DNA from: Spirosoma oryzae
GTDB taxonomy: Bacteria; Bacteroidota; Bacteroidia; Cytophagales; Spirosomataceae
Direction of reading: 5' to 3'
Assembly: GCF_003002825.1 (NCBI RefSeq)
Contig: NZ_PVTE01000011.1
Coordinates: 62,001-126,000 of the forward strand
Length of the DNA stretch: 64,000 bases
In this document: positions 61,854 to 64,000 of the stretch, piece by piece
Layout of the letters: every line of letters begins with the position of its first letter
Position numbering within the stretch: the first letter of the stretch is position 1
The notes under the pieces: model-generated
Seen by the model: the letters and a program-made list of their open reading frames with translations, nothing else
The model's database searches: none
Told to the model about the DNA's origin: nothing
Position numbers and translations under genes: made by a program

Positions 61854-62228
61854 ATGAGCGATTTAATCAAACTAGTGGAGGCAGACAACGCGCAGCGTCG
61901 CGCCGATTTGCCCACCTTCCGGGCAGGCGACACGGTGAATGTGCACGTCAAAATCCGCGAAGGAAATAAAGAACGCATTCAGGTATTTTCGGGCACGGTT
62001 ATTCAGCGCCGGAACCCGAGCAGCGGTGGCGAAACGTTCACCGTACGTAAAGTATCAAACGGAGTAGGCGTCGAGCGTATCTTCCCCGTTTTGTCGCCTA
62101 ACGTCGACAAAATCGAAGTAGTACGTCTTGGTAAAGTTCGCCGGGCACGTCTGTTCTTCCTGCGTGGTCGTCAGGGTAAGGCAGCACGTCTCAAAGAGCG
62201 TAAGCCGAAGGCAGTCGCAGCGGCTTAA
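61854..62228 (+). CDS. rplS: 50S ribosomal protein L19
   Basis: A 124-residue protein that starts [20 protein letters not shown] at 61854; the 18 codons before it lie across the promoter and are not used. [32 protein letters not shown] and [37 protein letters not shown] are L19 signatures. A basic tail follows ([11 protein letters not shown]). It stabilises the 30S-50S interface. A classical terminator follows after 31 bp. Confidence 0.96.
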   Translation: MSDLIKLVEADNAQRRADLPTFRAGDTVNVHVKIREGNKERIQVFSGTVIQRRNPSSGGETFTVRKVSNGVGVERIFPVLSPNVDKIEVVRLGKVRRARLFFLRGRQGKAARLKERKPKAVAAA

Positions 62229-62259
62229 TCGCCGGCTGTATGGCCAGAGAAGCATGACA

Positions 62260-62286
62260 AAAGCCACCTGCGAGGGTGGCTTTTTT
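62260..62286 (+). terminator. Rho-independent terminator of rplS
   Basis: The stem aaagccacc (62260-62268) pairs with ggtggcttt (62275-62283), followed by a run of T. Confidence 0.9.
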
Positions 62287-62290
62287 GTTG

Positions 62291-62407
62291 TAAAACTATA
62301 GCGTTGTATAGTTGCTAGCGCGTCAGCCTGTCCGGCGGCTAGTGGTCAGTGCGACGCGGTAGCAACTACACAACTAGACGACTCTATAACTAGACAACTC
62401 TAAAAGT
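62291..62407. repeat. Intergenic inverted repeat L, octamer class
   Basis: Left arm 62291-62322 and right arm 62355-62407. The right arm reads aactacac, aactagac, gactctat, aactagac, aactctaa in 8-mers. It lies between the rplS terminator and the dapF start at 62412, ending 4 bp before the ATG. Confidence 0.8.
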
Positions 62408-62411
62408 CCCC

Positions 62412-63191
62412 ATGATCCTTCCGTTCTTCAAATACCAGGGTACCGGCAATGATTTCGTTATGATCGACGACCGGAACGAAACGTTTCCTGCCGATGATCA
62501 GGCGCTGATCGAGCGCTTGTGCAACCGCCGGTTCGGTATCGGTGCCGATGGGCTGATTCTACTGCGCAACGACCCCGACTACGACTTTCGGATGATTTAT
62601 TTCAACGCCGACGGAGCCGAAGGCAGCATGTGTGGCAACGGCGGTCGCTGTATCGTCCGGTTTGCGCACGACCTGGGTGTGTTCGACCGGGCTACGCGGT
62701 TTATCGCCGTCGATGGCGAACACGAAGCGACGGTAACCGAAGCGGATGTATCCTTGAGAATGAGCGATATAGCTGGCGTAGGCAAGCAGGGAACGCATGT
62801 CTTCCTGAATACCGGTTCGCCCCACGCTATTCTGTTCACGGACGACATCGAATCGACGGATGTCGTAGCCGATGGGCGGGCCATTCGCTACAGTGAATCG
62901 TTTAGTCCCGGCGGAACGAACGTCAACTTCGTGCAACAGACAGACAAATCAGCCCTATATGTCCGGACGTACGAACGGGGTGTGGAGGATGAAACCTATT
63001 CCTGCGGTACGGGCGTGACGGCGGCTGCATTGGCGGCTTACCAGCACCTGGGCGTTGCGGAACCGGTAGCGATCCGTACCATTGGTGGTAACTTGCAGGT
63101 GTCGTTCAAGCCCCAAATCGATGGTACGTTTACCGACGTATATCTGATCGGTCCGGCCCAGCGTGTTTTTGCCGGGACTATCGTCATCTGA
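62412..63191 (+). CDS. dapF: Diaminopimelate epimerase
   Basis: A 259-residue enzyme with the two catalytic cysteines C74 (in GSMCGNGGRC) and C198 (in TYSCGTGVTAA). It starts MILPFFKYQGTGNDFVMIDD, the conserved N-terminus, and has FSPGGTNVNFV in the middle. It converts LL- to meso-diaminopimelate for lysine and peptidoglycan synthesis. The next gene starts 14 bp downstream, so the two may share a transcript. Confidence 0.95.
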   Translation: MILPFFKYQGTGNDFVMIDDRNETFPADDQALIERLCNRRFGIGADGLILLRNDPDYDFRMIYFNADGAEGSMCGNGGRCIVRFAHDLGVFDRATRFIAVDGEHEATVTEADVSLRMSDIAGVGKQGTHVFLNTGSPHAILFTDDIESTDVVADGRAIRYSESFSPGGTNVNFVQQTDKSALYVRTYERGVEDETYSCGTGVTAAALAAYQHLGVAEPVAIRTIGGNLQVSFKPQIDGTFTDVYLIGPAQRVFAGTIVI

Positions 63192-63205
63192 CCGTAAACG
63201 CTACC

Positions 63206-64000
63206 ATGATTCTTTACAAAGCGAAAAGCTGGCTACCCGCCGTCTGGCATTTCCATACCGGCCCAACTGCACTGGCCCTGTTCCGACGACTGGGCATTGT
63301 CCTGATTTACGTGGTCGTCGTAACCACGGTCGAACTACATTATTTCGACATTCGGTTGAAGGATACGCCGAGTTCATTCTTATCGGCGATGGGTATCCTG
63401 CTCAGCCTGCTGCTGATCTACCGGACCAATACGGCCTATGATCGGTTTTATGAAGGGCGTACAGCTTGGGGCGCGCTGGTCAACAACAGCCGAAACCTGG
63501 CGCTTTATTTCAATGCGGTGCTACCGGCCGATCGGCATGAGGATCGGCTGTTTTTCGCCAAAATGATATCCAACTTTCCGTTTGCGCTGAAGAACCACCT
63601 GCGGGGCAGTACGAGCGTCGACGAACTGGAGTTATTGACAGATGAAAACAGCAAAACGCTGGCCCGCTTCGATTACAAACCCGGTGGCGTATCCAGCCTG
63701 CTCTGGAACAGGTCGGAAGGGCTGTATCGGGAGGGGATGCTATCTACCTCGCAGCACATCAACCTGAATCAGCGGCTGACGGCGTTGATGGACGTAGCGG
63801 GAATCTGTGACCGGATCAAGAGTACGCCAATCCCGTTTTCGTACAACCTGTTTATCAAGCTGTTCATTACGCTTTATGTGGCGGTTCTGCCCTTCACGAT
63901 CATTCAGGCATTCGAGTACATGACCATTCCGGCGGTATTGCTTACCTCGTATATCCTGGTTGGCCTGGAATTGATCGGTGAGGAGATTGAAGATCCGTTT
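63206..64000 (+). CDS. Bestrophin-like channel (3' end cut by window edge)
   Basis: A frame of 265 codons from the ATG at 63206 to the window end, with no stop. The protein starts MILYKAKSWLPAVWHFHTGP. Hydrophobic segments appear at about residues 29-45 and 52-70, and GILLSLLLIYRTNTAYDRFYEGRTAWGALVNNSRNL covers the bestrophin motif TxxAYxRFxEGR. The later part, NLFIKLFITLYVAVLPF and GLELIGEEIEDPF, carries the family's C-terminal EEIEDPF motif. It is probably a calcium- or anion-regulated channel of the inner membrane. Confidence 0.88.
   Translation, partial: MILYKAKSWLPAVWHFHTGPTALALFRRLGIVLIYVVVVTTVELHYFDIRLKDTPSSFLSAMGILLSLLLIYRTNTAYDRFYEGRTAWGALVNNSRNLALYFNAVLPADRHEDRLFFAKMISNFPFALKNHLRGSTSVDELELLTDENSKTLARFDYKPGGVSSLLWNRSEGLYREGMLSTSQHINLNQRLTALMDVAGICDRIKSTPIPFSYNLFIKLFITLYVAVLPFTIIQAFEYMTIPAVLLTSYILVGLELIGEEIEDPF

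Overview
The window looks like a chromosomal segment of a Bacteroidota bacterium, most likely Cytophagales of the Spirosoma type (inference). The evidence is a SusC/SusD pair, promoters of the Bacteroidota form (TTG or TTTG, about 20 nt, then TAnnTTTG), single-domain response regulators, a short-form PurL and ParE of the Bacteroidota type. GC content is about 55% except for one AT-rich island. There is no rRNA, CRISPR array, insertion sequence or integrase; one tRNA gene is present.

Positions 1-21133, all on the minus strand, form one surface-polysaccharide locus. Read from its promoter end it holds a Wza-like SLBB export protein, a Wzz-like chain-length protein, a Wzm/Wzt ABC exporter with a carbohydrate-binding tail on Wzt, a DegT/DnrJ aminotransferase, a large GT39-like membrane protein, WbqC, a PglD/NeuD-like acyltransferase, a GT4, an OafA-type acyltransferase, a series of glycosyltransferases (GT8-like, GT9, DUF5672, GT2, GT4) and, cut by the window edge, an O-antigen ligase/polymerase-like membrane protein. 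Several genes overlap by ATGA.

Positions 21299-35267 carry housekeeping and nutrient genes: parE, a SusC/SusD pair, pheA, a small molybdopterin oxidoreductase, purL, a cysteine desulfurase and an XdhC-family protein. tRNA-Ser(UGA) at 35465-35549 borders an AT-rich island (about 35.6-38.9 kb). The island encodes a SIR2-family anti-phage protein resembling DSR2. Its reading frame is broken by one in-frame TAG, giving a 308-residue NADase half and a 715-residue sensor half.

Positions 39-45.6 kb are an accessory stretch: an outer-membrane barrel, a DUF4369 protein, a parvulin-like protein, three single-domain response regulators (one with Glu in place of the phospho-acceptor Asp), OsmC, and three tandem microprotein reading frames of 36-37 residues that look related. 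Positions 45.6-64 kb hold an AI-2E family transporter, a PolX whose polymerase site is erased, a large glucosidase, a serine hydrolase with an M28 peptidase, a GMC dehydrogenase with its small subunit, feoAB with a candidate iron operator, a 52-residue membrane protein, nnrD/E, rplS, dapF and a bestrophin-like channel.

The most unusual genome-wide signal is a set of 12 long intergenic inverted repeats, 75-130 bp each. Each arm is built from tandem degenerate 7-mers (CGGTTTA type, eight copies) or 8-mers (GAATGATT, GAAAGAGC, AACTTTAC or AACTAGAC type, four copies). All twelve sit between two consecutive genes on the same strand, and most fill the space from the upstream stop codon to the downstream start codon.
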